The position numbers were made by a program, and so were the translations under genes. Shown here piece by piece: positions 1-7,751 of a DNA stretch of 64,000 nucleotides (positions are counted from its first letter, which is position 1; each line of letters begins with the position of its first letter). This DNA comes from Synergistales bacterium (GTDB taxonomy: Bacteria > Synergistota > Synergistia > Synergistales > Aminobacteriaceae), in contig BNVH01000007.1 in NCBI GenBank assembly GCA_025997955.1, positions 7,860 to 71,859 on the forward strand, in the 5' to 3' direction. The notes under the pieces were generated by a model. It worked only from the letters and a program-made list of their open reading frames with translations. It did not search any database and was not told the DNA's origin.

Positions 1-987
1 GACAAAATCATCGGCACCGGCGCCTATATTGTCACCGACTGGAAGCCCCACGTTTCCATCACCTATAAAGCCAAGGAAGACTATTTCAACGGCGCCCCTG
101 AGATCAAGAACGCTGTGTTCCATCAGATAACCGATAGCAACGCGGCTATCGTGGCCATGCAGACAGGGGAAATGGACATCTATCTCGCGCCAATCAGCGG
201 CTCCGCCTACAAGACCCTCGCCAACAACCCCAAAGTGGGATTGGGCGAGTACATAACGGCCCGTAACGAAGCCATTTACATGTACTATAAGGACGGTATG
301 TTCAAGGATGTGAGGATGCGCAAAGCCGTGGCCTACGCCATTGACAAAGAGGACGCTCTGACCGTTGGCATGGACGGTCAGGGGCAGATCATCAATTATC
401 CCGGTGACATCGGCGCCGCAATGACGGCCAATCCTGATTTTGTCCCGGAAATAACCTACAAACAGGATATTGAGAAAGCTAAGGCGCTCGTCAAAGAAGC
501 GGGTTACGAAGGCGCCTCCGTTGTGGTCAAGTCCTACAACACCGATCCCTACGCCGTCCTTGGCATTTACCTCCAGGGAGTTCTGAACGACATCGGGCTC
601 AAAGCCACAGTTGAACCGATGGAGAGAGCCACATTCCTCGCTCAGCGAGAAGCGGGCGCCACTCCTATTTTCCCTCTTGGGTGGGTTGGTCAGGCTTACG
701 ATATGGACGAGGTGCTCGGCGGCTGTCTATACTCCGCAAATCAGGGCAATGGCGGCAACAACAGCTTCTACGCCGATCCCGAAATGGATAAGCTCATCGA
801 CGCTTCTCGCGCCACATCGGACGTAGAGGCGCGCAAGGAGATTTATAAACAAATCATCAACAAGTTTATGGAGGAGGCGCCTTTCGTATCGCTCTTCGCG
901 ATGAAGGGAGCTATCCCCCGCAGTATCGAACTGACCACCGACAACCCCAAAACATATCGCCTGTTCGACTACAAATGGGTCCGCTGA
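1..987 (+). CDS. ABC transporter substrate-binding protein, family 5 (peptide/nickel type), C-terminal part
   Basis: The reading frame is open from base 1 to the TGA at 985-987, so the gene is cut by the left window edge and about 328 codons remain. The visible part reads like the C-terminal two thirds of a DppA/OppA-type periplasmic binding protein (SBP_bac_5): an early YFNGAPEIKNAVF stretch and the typical MRKAVAYAIDK helix at about residues 107-117. Such proteins capture oligopeptides, dipeptides or nickel for an ABC importer. The signal peptide and ligand-specific N-terminal lobe lie outside the window and no permease genes follow, so the substrate cannot be named. Family is confident, substrate is open. 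Confidence 0.85.
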   Translation, partial: DKIIGTGAYIVTDWKPHVSITYKAKEDYFNGAPEIKNAVFHQITDSNAAIVAMQTGEMDIYLAPISGSAYKTLANNPKVGLGEYITARNEAIYMYYKDGMFKDVRMRKAVAYAIDKEDALTVGMDGQGQIINYPGDIGAAMTANPDFVPEITYKQDIEKAKALVKEAGYEGASVVVKSYNTDPYAVLGIYLQGVLNDIGLKATVEPMERATFLAQREAGATPIFPLGWVGQAYDMDEVLGGCLYSANQGNGGNNSFYADPEMDKLIDASRATSDVEARKEIYKQIINKFMEEAPFVSLFAMKGAIPRSIELTTDNPKTYRLFDYKWVR

Positions 988-1009
988 CGGTCAAAACGCA
1001 AAACATACA

Positions 1010-1037
1010 GTAGGGACGGGGCTTGCCTCGCCCCTAC
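1010..1037. repeat. Short GTAGGG...CCCTAC inverted repeat
   Basis: An imperfect palindrome with GTAGGG at the left and CCCCTAC at the right lies between the convergent binding-protein and rfbF genes. Similar sequences occur at 14375-14400, 34849-34876 and, in a related form, 56702-56729, so this looks like a dispersed palindromic element. It could also act as a weak terminator, but no clear T-run follows. Confidence 0.45.
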
Positions 1038-1056
1038 GTAACCGATTTGGTAGTGT

Positions 1057-1845
1057 TCATGATTTGCTTTGCGCGTCGTCCCAGATTCGCCAAGGCGCCT
1101 GTTTGCTGTCCCATAAGGAGTTCAGGTAAATGTTATCCCTAAGAGTGTCCATCGGGCGCCAGAAGCCGCTGTGCTTGAAAGCCGAGAGCTGCCCCTCGGA
1201 CGCGAGGCGTTCGAGAGGTCCGGTCTCCCAAGGGGTTTCGTCGCCGCCCGCGATGTAGTCAAAGACCTCCGGCTCTAGCACAAAAAATCCGCCGTTTATC
1301 CAACCGCCGTCGCCGCGTGTTTTTTCCTGAAAGCGCAAAACCTTGTCACCGCTTATCTCCGCGTGTCCGTAGCGTCCGGGCGGCTGCACGGCCAGCATCG
1401 TCGCGAATGTCTTGTTTTGATTGTGAAAGGCTATTTCCTCATCCAACCTCACGTCCGCCACGCCGTCGCCGTATGTGAAGCAAAACGTCCCATTGACATA
1501 GGGCTTGACGCGCAGGAGACGTCCGCCAGTGGCCGTGTCGTCACCTGTGTCCACAAGCGTGACGCGCCAAGGCTCGGACGCGTTTTTGTGAACTTCCATA
1601 CTCCCGTCCCTCATGTCGAATGTTATGTTGGACATATGGAGGCGGTAGTTGGCGAAATACTCCTTTATCATGTAACCCTTGTAGCCGAGGCATACGATGA
1701 AGTCGTTTATACCGTAATGCGAATACATCTTCATAATATGCCACAAAATAGGCCGTCCGCCCACTTCTACCAACGGCTTCGGCCTGATTATAGTTTCTTC
1801 CGTCATGCGGGTGCCGAGGCCACCCGCCAAGATTACGACTTGCAT
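1057..1845 (-). CDS. rfbF: Glucose-1-phosphate cytidylyltransferase
   Basis: A 262-residue protein of normal length for RfbF, which makes CDP-glucose from CTP and glucose 1-phosphate, the entry step to CDP-3,6-dideoxyhexoses and related surface sugars. It starts with the sugar-nucleotidyltransferase signature GGLGTRM (residues 8-14) followed by RPKPLVEVGGRPILWHIM. The middle carries FCFTYGDGVADV and the C-terminal part GFWRPMDTLRDN, both typical of the CDP-glucose subfamily rather than RmlA or GalU. The ATG at 1845 is preceded by AAGGAG. The usual partner, CDP-glucose 4,6-dehydratase (rfbG), is not in the window, so the gene stands alone here. Confidence 0.92.
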   Translation of the reverse strand: MQVVILAGGLGTRMTEETIIRPKPLVEVGGRPILWHIMKMYSHYGINDFIVCLGYKGYMIKEYFANYRLHMSNITFDMRDGSMEVHKNASEPWRVTLVDTGDDTATGGRLLRVKPYVNGTFCFTYGDGVADVRLDEEIAFHNQNKTFATMLAVQPPGRYGHAEISGDKVLRFQEKTRGDGGWINGGFFVLEPEVFDYIAGGDETPWETGPLERLASEGQLSAFKHSGFWRPMDTLRDNIYLNSLWDSKQAPWRIWDDAQSKS

Positions 1846-1887
1846 AACAATTCAACTCCTTGCCGCAAGCGAACCAGGCTATCTTGA

Positions 1888-1998
1888 CTACTCTTCGACG
1901 CCTACGGCTTTATTTCTGCCGGTGGTTTTGCCCGCGTAGAGATTTTTGTCGGCTCGCTCTAAAAATTCGCTTATCTTCATGTCCAAAGTCGGGACAAC
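1888..1998 (-). pseudogene. C-terminal remnant of a GGDEF (diguanylate cyclase) gene
   Basis: Thirty-six codons between an in-frame TAG at 1999-2001 and the TAG at 1888-1890 encode a typical GGDEF-domain end: a helix with FLERADKNLYAGK followed by GRNKAV. In intact diguanylate cyclases this helix closes the domain. Nothing else of the domain (no GGDEF motif) is present; instead cysK ends five bases upstream. I read this as the tail of a deleted diguanylate cyclase gene left behind by a rearrangement next to cysK. Confidence 0.6.
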
Positions 1999-2002
1999 CT
2001 AT

Positions 2003-2968
2003 TCAGTCTTTCAGAGGATAGAGATCGGTGCTAAGGTATTTGAAGCCACTGTCGCAAATGACAACGGCGACAGTTTTGCCTTTCTCGGTTCCCTCAAGCA
2101 GCTTTCTGGCTGCGGCTACGTTGGCTCCGGCTGAGAACCCGCAGAAAATACCCTCCACGCTCGACAAAAGACGCGCGCTTTCTATCGCTTCTTCATCGGA
2201 AACGGAAACGCAACCGGTGATAAGTGAGCGATCCAGAAAGGGAACCTCTCGGGCGTACCCGCCTCCCTGAATATGGTGTCCCGCCTCTTCTTTGGGCTTC
2301 TCTCCGCTGTAGTAAGGAGCATTCGCGGGTTCGATCAGATAGCAGCGCGTTTTGGGATCATGTCGCCTCATGGCGGTCGCGATACCGACAAAACCACCGC
2401 CCGTCCCGACGAAATCGGCTATTGCGTCGATTTTTCCTTCCGACTGTTCCCACATCTCGTCACCTGTTGTCTCCTGAGCGGTCGCGTTGTCGGCGTTATG
2501 AAACTGTCCCACGCAAAAAGCTCCCAGCTCTTTGGTAAGACGCTCCGTTTCCTTGATAACCAAATCCAAGTCCGCCGCGCTGACCTCCCCCGATTTAGAC
2601 CCCGGCGCCTGATCCACCCTAACGACCTTAGCGCCAAACGCGTTGGAAACGCGCACTCTCTCAATCGAGTTGCCCTTGGACATAACAGCGATGAAGGGAT
2701 AACCCAGAAGAGCGCAGACCAACGCTAAACCATTGCCCGTGTTCCCGCTCGTCTCCTCGATGACGGTCTGTCCGCGCCTCAGCAGGCCCTTACGCTCCGC
2801 CGAGCGGATCATACCGAGGGCTATACGGTCTTTTTTGCTGCCCGACGGGTTCAGGTTGTCCAATTTCGCGAGGATGCGCCCCTCTATTTTCCAGTGTTTC
2901 ACAAGACGTTCGAGGTTGACGAGAGGTGTGTTGCCTATAGCTTCCAATATACTCCCCATCACTGCCAT
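2003..2968 (-). CDS. cysK: Cysteine synthase (O-acetylserine sulfhydrylase), PLP-dependent
   Basis: A 321-residue fold-type II PLP enzyme that makes cysteine from O-acetylserine and sulfide. The PLP lysine motif appears as NPSGSKKDR (residues 40-48, Lys46 by alignment with the family's NPGGSVKDR). The substrate loop TSGNTGNG follows at residues 73-80, with Asn in place of the usual Ile before the last Gly. The PLP-phosphate loop is GTGGGFVG. The Gly-to-Ser change in the lysine motif is mild. A cystathionine beta-synthase-like role cannot be excluded. It is transcribed alone from the promoter at 3060-3087 and followed by a GGDEF remnant. Confidence 0.88.
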   Translation of the reverse strand: MAVMGSILEAIGNTPLVNLERLVKHWKIEGRILAKLDNLNPSGSKKDRIALGMIRSAERKGLLRRGQTVIEETSGNTGNGLALVCALLGYPFIAVMSKGNSIERVRVSNAFGAKVVRVDQAPGSKSGEVSAADLDLVIKETERLTKELGAFCVGQFHNADNATAQETTGDEMWEQSEGKIDAIADFVGTGGGFVGIATAMRRHDPKTRCYLIEPANAPYYSGEKPKEEAGHHIQGGGYAREVPFLDRSLITGCVSVSDEEAIESARLLSSVEGIFCGFSAGANVAAARKLLEGTEKGKTVAVVICDSGFKYLSTDLYPLKD

Positions 2969-3059
2969 ACGCGTATGCCCCCTAAAATAATATTAGTGAG
3001 ATGCAATGCAATGCAATACACCACTACACAACACCATATTTTACTCATAAAACAACTCA

Positions 3060-3087
3060 ATAATACTATAAATGGACTTGCTGTCAA
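3060..3087 (-). promoter_or_regulatory. Sigma-70-type promoter of cysK
   Basis: On the minus strand TTGACA (3082-3087) and TATTAT (3060-3065) are separated by 16 bases. This predicts a transcript start near 3053 and a leader of about 85 nt before the cysK ATG. Confidence 0.65.
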
Positions 3088-3258
3088 TGTTTATAAAATT
3101 TATGTATTAAATCACCATTAGTAATCCTATCGCTCCAACTTCGCCCTTTCCGCGCTGAAAGTATTGTTGAAACGTTGTCATGAACATAGCTTAAACCCTG
3201 TTCAACGAACAGTTCAGAGGGGTGTTATGTGTTTTTAGCCGCGGATTTGGGATTTCTC

Positions 3259-3286
3259 TTGACCTTTTGACAAAAAGCTGTAAAAT
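3259..3286 (+). promoter_or_regulatory. Likely promoter of the tRNA-Pro/tRNA-Ser unit
   Basis: TTGACC (3259-3264) and TAAAAT (3281-3286) are spaced by 16 bases, placing transcription start just before the tRNA-Pro at 3300. A second TTGACA at 3267-3272 could pair with TTATCG, so the exact hexamers are uncertain. Confidence 0.5.
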
Positions 3287-3299
3287 GATTTATCGTGTT

Positions 3300-3377
3300 C
3301 GGGACGTAGCGCAGCCTGGCTAGCGCATCTGCATGGGGTGCAGGGGGTCGGAGGTTCGAATCCTCTCGTCCCGACCA
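3300..3377 (+). tRNA. tRNA-Pro (anticodon GGG)
   Basis: The sequence folds as a cloverleaf: acceptor arms CGGGACG and CGTCCCG, an anticodon stem TCTGC/GCAGG around the loop ATGGGGT (anticodon GGG), a T-loop GGTTCGAATCC, and an encoded CCA at 3375-3377. It is followed 52 bases later by tRNA-Ser, probably on the same transcript. Confidence 0.95.
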
Positions 3378-3429
3378 TTTTTGTTCATTGATAAAATCAA
3401 AAATCAAGTTCCAACCAAGATTCAGATAT

Positions 3430-3517
3430 GGAGGACTGGCCGAGTGGTCGATGGCGGCTGACTTGAAATCAGTTGAAGTGTAAGCTTCCAGGGGTTCGAA
3501 TCCTCTGTCCTCCGCCA
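3430..3517 (+). tRNA. tRNA-Ser (anticodon TGA)
   Basis: Acceptor arms GGAGGAC and GTCCTCC, anticodon loop CTTGAAA (anticodon TGA) and a long variable arm define a class II serine tRNA. The discriminator base is G3514 and CCA is encoded at 3515-3517. A terminator follows at 3550-3574. Confidence 0.95.
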
Positions 3518-3549
3518 TAAGACAGAAAAAGCAAGTTTAATACAGTAAA

Positions 3550-3574
3550 AAAAGCCCGCTGAGAAGCGGGCTTT
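3550..3574 (+). terminator. Rho-independent terminator of the tRNA unit
   Basis: A perfect stem AAAGCCCGCT / AGCGGGCTTT with a GAGA loop is followed by a T-rich stretch, 33 bases after tRNA-Ser. Confidence 0.88.
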
Positions 3575-3673
3575 TTGCTTTTCCTGTCACAAATAATCAG
3601 CATTCAAGCCTATCTATGTGCCAACAATGGGCGGACTGGTTAGACGGTTTGAACGCTGATTGACGGCGTTATA

Positions 3674-3682
3674 TGATAAAAT
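3674..3682 (+). promoter_or_regulatory. Extended -10 element before the small coiled-coil gene
   Basis: TG-A-TAAAAT forms an extended -10 element. It overlaps the upstream ATG at 3673, which argues that translation starts at 3703 instead. Confidence 0.4.
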
Positions 3683-3702
3683 ACGGCCAAGGGGGGTGTT
3701 TT

Positions 3703-4074
3703 ATGGTAATGGAGACGGCGGAGCGCGGCGCGGCGATAGAGCGGGAGCGGGGAGTATTCACAGATAATCTAATCCCTGAAAGGGTTTTTAATTCCGAAAT
3801 GAAGCGCGTTGATTCCACGCTTGTAGGGATTGAAAAGACTCTTGACAAGATAGGCGCGAGGTTAGACAAAATGGAGGCCAAAATTGAGGGCGTTCGTAGT
3901 GAACTAAGCGCGGATATAAAAGAAGTTCGTTTTGGTTTGAGCGACAAGTTTGATGAGCGTTTCGATAAGGTAAACGCGCGGGTTGACAGAGTAGAGGCGC
4001 TTTTATGGGGTATTCTGAGCACTGTAGTTGTTTCGATTATCGCGCAGATTGCTCTCAGGTATGTTGAGGGGTGA
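3703..4074 (+). CDS. Small coiled-coil protein with C-terminal membrane helix, function unknown
   Basis: I do not recognise a named family. The 123-residue product has an acidic/basic heptad-like core from about residue 25 to 95 (repeats such as LDKIGARLDKMEAKIEGV and FDERFDKVNARVDRVEAL), so it should form a long coiled coil. It ends in one hydrophobic helix (about residues 98-117), which fits a tail-anchored membrane protein. It resembles DUF1640-like phage or chromosomal coiled-coil proteins. The start at 3703 is chosen because AGGGGGG lies just upstream; an upstream ATG at 3673 sits inside the -10 element. The gene is monocistronic and faces phoU. Confidence 0.6.
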   Translation: MVMETAERGAAIERERGVFTDNLIPERVFNSEMKRVDSTLVGIEKTLDKIGARLDKMEAKIEGVRSELSADIKEVRFGLSDKFDERFDKVNARVDRVEALLWGILSTVVVSIIAQIALRYVEG

Positions 4075-4155
4075 GGGGATAGAACGCCGCTGTATTTGTT
4101 GTGTAGACCTTTAAGCGGTAGTCCCTTGGCGCCGAACATCTGAGTAGTTACAAAT

Positions 4156-4177
4156 AAGGAGGGCTCGCGCCCTCCTT
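4156..4177. terminator. Hairpin between convergent genes
   Basis: AAGGAGGGC and GCCCTCCTT pair around a TCGC loop, between the convergent coiled-coil gene and phoU. T-runs are short on both strands, so it is a likely but weak bidirectional terminator. Confidence 0.5.
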
Positions 4178-4200
4178 TCGTAATCCTCTTCGATGTAACT

Positions 4201-4992
4201 CTAAACCCGACCGGTTACGGGTTTTTCCTTATGTTTGTCTTCATCTTTGTTTTTTTCCAACAATTCCCCCTTGTCCATGAAGTAGACGCGCCCGGCCATG
4301 TTCGAGACGTGGTCGCCCACGCGCTCTAAGTGGCGCGATATCCACATCTGCCCCGTGAGGGAGTGAAGCCTTTCCGCGTTGAGGACTCTTCTCTCGGCGT
4401 CTTCCGCTGGGTTGTTTATCCATGACGCCATGAGAGCTATGAAATTACTTATAACCTCGGCGTAATGCCTGTCGACCAAATTGTCGCGGCGGCATATTTC
4501 GCCGCATATGTCGCCGTTAGACGTCCTAAACGCCTCTAAGACATCTCTCAGCATGGAAGAGGCGATGTCCGCCATGTCCACAAGGTTTTGAGATATGGGA
4601 AAACGCGAATATTTCCGCAACTCTTTGGCCCAGCGAGCTATGTTTACGGCCTCGTCCCCTATTCGTTCGAGATCTGTCATTGTTTTGATAGTGGCGAATA
4701 TAAAGCGAAGCTCGTTCCTAACCGGTTGACGCATAGCTATAGAGCGCAGACACTCAAGGTCGCCCTCCTCGTTCAGCGCGTCTATCTCGTCGTCGTCGTT
4801 CTCTACCGCCTTAGCGAGCGCATCGTTCGCTGTTATTATAGCCTCCATAGCGCGAGACAGAGAGTCTTCCGCCTTATGTCCCATTTTCATAACCAATTTC
4901 ACGATGCGATCTTTATCGGAAGCGTATAGATAAGATTCAACAGGTTTGTCTTTATTCGTCAATGTTTTCGTAGTGTTCATCGGTTTTCTCAC
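4201..4992 (-). CDS. phoU: PhoU-family phosphate regulator
   Basis: A 263-residue helical protein with the two metal-binding PhoU repeats, ERIGDEAVNIA in the middle and ERVGDHVSNMA near the C-terminus. PhoU proteins restrain phosphate uptake and signalling. The gene overlaps the end of the upstream Na/Pi symporter gene by 41 bases if the first ATG (4992) is used; an internal ATG at 4980 would still overlap. The coupling suggests that it regulates this symporter rather than a Pst system, since no pst genes are present. A Lys/Asp-rich tail follows the last repeat. Confidence 0.88.
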   Translation of the reverse strand: MRKPMNTTKTLTNKDKPVESYLYASDKDRIVKLVMKMGHKAEDSLSRAMEAIITANDALAKAVENDDDEIDALNEEGDLECLRSIAMRQPVRNELRFIFATIKTMTDLERIGDEAVNIARWAKELRKYSRFPISQNLVDMADIASSMLRDVLEAFRTSNGDICGEICRRDNLVDRHYAEVISNFIALMASWINNPAEDAERRVLNAERLHSLTGQMWISRHLERVGDHVSNMAGRVYFMDKGELLEKNKDEDKHKEKPVTGRV

Positions 4993-6583
4993 CCGCCTTA
5001 TCCCGAATCAGCACATCTCCGCTCGCCGCTTCTATAGCGCCGCGCAAAATACGCGTTTCCGCCGTCACAAAATCAAGCAGCGCGGAGTTTTCACGCCGTC
5101 CCGTCTCTCCGCCAAGCAGGCGCGTCCTGACAAACGCGACCACTTTTCCGAAATCGTCCTTGCCCGTAGACGCTCTCTTGACGAGGTCGGCATCGCCTAA
5201 AGCAAAGGCGTGAAACGCGTCTCTCACTGTTCTCATAAAAAGCGCCGCCATTTTGTCCCACTCGGCTCGGGTCATCTCGCCCGCCAAGGTTTTGAGGCCG
5301 CCCTTTTTTATCTGTTTACGAAATCGCTGCGTAACGACGTGCGACACCTCGCGCAGTGATAGCATAGCGTAAGATGTCGAGCGATATTCAAGCTCCGTGA
5401 CAGGGTCTACCGCGACAGATGGCGGGTGAATGGCGTACATATACCGCTCGCAGGCCTCCGTAAGTTCCTTTATTCCGTCGGGCAGGATTTTCTCGAGCTC
5501 GTCGCCCGTTTTGTCGCGATAAAGAAGGGCTTGCAAAAGAGCCTCTATGTAGTTGCAGAGACGAATCATTTCTTTGGCCAAAAGGCGCGTGGCCAAAGAC
5601 GGAATCTCCAGCATTTTCTCGTCGAGGTAGAGCGGGTTGCCGAGGTCGATTTTTTGTATTTTTGAGAGCAGGTAAACGCTCCAGTTGCTGAGGATTTGAG
5701 GCCAGAGGTAGAAAATGGCCGCGTTGAAAATAACTAAAAGCACCTGAGCCAAAACTATATTTGTAGGCATGGCAAACCCGATGCGCGCCAAAAAAGACTC
5801 CGATGTCGGCACTAAGGGTATAAACGCCACCGTGCCAACGAGCTTATATAAAAACGTGGACAATCCGAGTATTCTGGCGTTGCGGCGTCCGCCCATAGCG
5901 GCTAAGAGCATGGTTACGGTGCTTCCGAGGTGAGATCCAAGCGCTACGGGAAATATTGAGCTTACCGGCAGCGCCCCGCTCATCGCTACCGTGACGGCGA
6001 CGCCCATCACCGACGCCGAGCTTTGCAAAATCGCGGTCCCCACGAGAGCCGTGAAAAACATTGTGACCGGCCCTATACCGATAACGGCGTCTCTGACGGA
6101 CTGCTGATTCAAAAGCGGGTCTACGCCGAGCTTCAATAAAAGCATTCCCAGCAGAATCAAAGCCAACGCCCTAAACACGCCGCCGACCTTCTTTGTCTTG
6201 CCTCCTCCAAACTGGATCATCAGATAGCTCACGGTTACGAGCAGCGGCGACAGTCTCACTATGTCGAGGCTTATCAAAAACGTCACGAACGTCCCGCCTA
6301 TGCTCGCCCCCATCATGACAACGACGGCGCCGGCCAAAGACAGCATGCCTACATCCGCAAGGCTTATGGCGATAGACGTCGATACCGTACTGCCTTGCGC
6401 TACGGCGGCTAACGCCGCGCCGAAAAGCATGGCGTTCGGTTTTTTGCGCGTATAAAGGCTCACAGCCTCACGGAAAGACGCGCTGAACGCGGCGCGAAAG
6501 GCGTCCGTCGATTGGGACGCCCCGTACAAAAACAGGCAAATTCCGCCGAGTATATTTATGATGTGGTAAAAATATTGCGACAT
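4952..6583 (-). CDS. Na+/phosphate symporter family protein with C-terminal PhoU-like domain
   Basis: A 543-residue inner-membrane protein of the NptA/YjbB-like Na/Pi-cotransporter family. Both inverted transport repeats are visible, each with its QS/T-rich signature (QGSTVSTSIAI at about residue 62 and LQSSASVMGVAV at about residue 186), among eight or so hydrophobic segments. From about residue 330 it turns into a soluble helical PhoU-like domain. It should import, or in some relatives export, phosphate with sodium. It lies between the AlbA-like gene (stop one base away from its ATG) and phoU, clearly one operon. Confidence 0.88.
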   Translation of the reverse strand: MSQYFYHIINILGGICLFLYGASQSTDAFRAAFSASFREAVSLYTRKKPNAMLFGAALAAVAQGSTVSTSIAISLADVGMLSLAGAVVVMMGASIGGTFVTFLISLDIVRLSPLLVTVSYLMIQFGGGKTKKVGGVFRALALILLGMLLLKLGVDPLLNQQSVRDAVIGIGPVTMFFTALVGTAILQSSASVMGVAVTVAMSGALPVSSIFPVALGSHLGSTVTMLLAAMGGRRNARILGLSTFLYKLVGTVAFIPLVPTSESFLARIGFAMPTNIVLAQVLLVIFNAAIFYLWPQILSNWSVYLLSKIQKIDLGNPLYLDEKMLEIPSLATRLLAKEMIRLCNYIEALLQALLYRDKTGDELEKILPDGIKELTEACERYMYAIHPPSVAVDPVTELEYRSTSYAMLSLREVSHVVTQRFRKQIKKGGLKTLAGEMTRAEWDKMAALFMRTVRDAFHAFALGDADLVKRASTGKDDFGKVVAFVRTRLLGGETGRRENSALLDFVTAETRILRGAIEAASGDVLIRDKAGEKTDEHYENIDE

Positions 6584-6584
6584 T

Positions 6585-7751
6585 TCACTGACGGAGGGCC
6601 AAAACCGGATAGCCTTGAGGCTGGTCTAAGTATGACGGCAGGACTTTTAAGGGCTGATCTTCTGACAAAATCGGTTTTGGCCGCGACTCGCCCAAATTGA
6701 GCGTGGTCGAGGTCCGTATCTCAAGAGTGTCTAAAGAGATATGAAAATTTTCGTCGCATGCCCTTATGATCTCAAGCCCCCCCAAACTCGAAATCCCGGC
6801 CGAGGCAAAAATACGCTCGCTTCGCAGGTTTCGCGCGTCAAGCCGCGCGTCTGAGCAAAAACGCGGAAGCCCATGAGCGCGGAAGGTCAAAGATTCATCG
6901 CTCAATTCTATCTCGATATTGCCGCTGTCGTAGTCGGCTCCTATAAAAGCCATTAAAAAACATTCCCGCACGGCGTTCAGGCAAACCATTGAGGGCTCAA
7001 GAAAATCCAAGATGGGCGGTAGCATATTCGTCCAAGCTGACCAGAGATTATGGGCAGTCTGAACCTTTATGCCCTTGAATCTTTTTATCGGGCGCGCGCG
7101 CACGAGGGGCTTATTGCGCTTGTCAAACACGGAAGGCAGGCCTAATATCAGCTGTCCGGCTTTGGTCACTTGCCCGTCTTCGTCAGTCACAAGGGTGCGC
7201 TTTAAGAAGTTCTCATTGCTCAGCGAACTCCACTCCGGACGTAGCGATGTAACGGACGCGCGATATGACGAGACGCTGTCGTCGTCAAGAGCGGTTGCGT
7301 CAAGAGCGGTCGCGTAGTCGTCGCGCGAGGACTCAAGAGCGTCCAACGCCATGCTGAATCTGGCGTTTTGCCCTGAGACGACGTTGTTTTCCTCTATGCG
7401 GCGATACACCAAAACCCCGCCGGCTTGCCCCTCGTCCCCAGCCACCGATATTGGGCGTAAAAACCAGCTCGCCGGCTCGACTCTTGCCGCTAGAAGGGCT
7501 CTATCGCCGTCGCTCAGAGTTTGAAAAAAAGACACCGGGTTTGCGCTGATTTTTTCTTTGTCGCTTAGACGCGCGCGCAATCTCTCTATAAGAGAAGTTG
7601 TGTTATTCGCGCTCAGTATGACCCAGCCGCCGTCGCCGTTGGCCATCGCCGCGCAAGTAGCCAAAAAGTCGCGCTCTCCGTCGTCCAAAAAGACTCGGTC
7701 GTTACCCTCCGTTTGGGTTAGGAATTCCTCAAGTGTCGGCATATGCTTCAC
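6585..7751 (-). CDS. AlbA_2-like putative DNA-binding/ATP-binding protein
   Basis: A 388-residue protein of uncertain function. Residues 25-50 (FLATCAAMANGDGGWVILSA) match the core of AlbA_2/Schlafen-type domains, where an Asn-Gly-Gly turn precedes a beta strand. The second half resembles the degenerate GHKL-type part of RecG-like AlbA_2 regulators, but I see no clean ATP-binding motif. Such proteins are often called transcriptional regulators or divergent AAA proteins. It starts with GTG at 7751 (overlapping the kinase stop as GTGA) or ATG at 7742. Its place between a nucleoside kinase and a phosphate symporter suggests a regulatory role for the operon, which is an inference. Confidence 0.5.
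   Translation of the reverse strand: MKHMPTLEEFLTQTEGNDRVFLDDGERDFLATCAAMANGDGGWVILSANNTTSLIERLRARLSDKEKISANPVSFFQTLSDGDRALLAARVEPASWFLRPISVAGDEGQAGGVLVYRRIEENNVVSGQNARFSMALDALESSRDDYATALDATALDDDSVSSYRASVTSLRPEWSSLSNENFLKRTLVTDEDGQVTKAGQLILGLPSVFDKRNKPLVRARPIKRFKGIKVQTAHNLWSAWTNMLPPILDFLEPSMVCLNAVRECFLMAFIGADYDSGNIEIELSDESLTFRAHGLPRFCSDARLDARNLRSERIFASAGISSLGGLEIIRACDENFHISLDTLEIRTSTTLNLGESRPKPILSEDQPLKVLPSYLDQPQGYPVLALRQ

Larger units (their letters stand above)
2969..3299. other. Intergenic region between cysK and the tRNA genes
   Basis: No gene is visible in this 331-bp stretch. It contains the leftward cysK promoter, a short ATGCA direct repeat at 3001-3016 in the cysK leader, and the rightward tRNA promoter. 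The cysK leader of about 85 bases shows no T-box or SAM riboswitch signature that I can recognise. Confidence 0.5.

Noticed and set aside
2969..3100. T-box or S-box leader before cysK
   Set aside because: No AGGGTGGNACCGCG block or SAM aptamer motif is visible on the minus strand; only a promoter and a short ATGCA repeat.
3225..3518. 97-codon minus-strand ORF over the two tRNA genes
   Set aside because: It is the well-known antisense translation of tRNA-Pro and tRNA-Ser (it reads REDSNLRPPAP and EDRGFEPLE); the tRNA cloverleafs explain the sequence.
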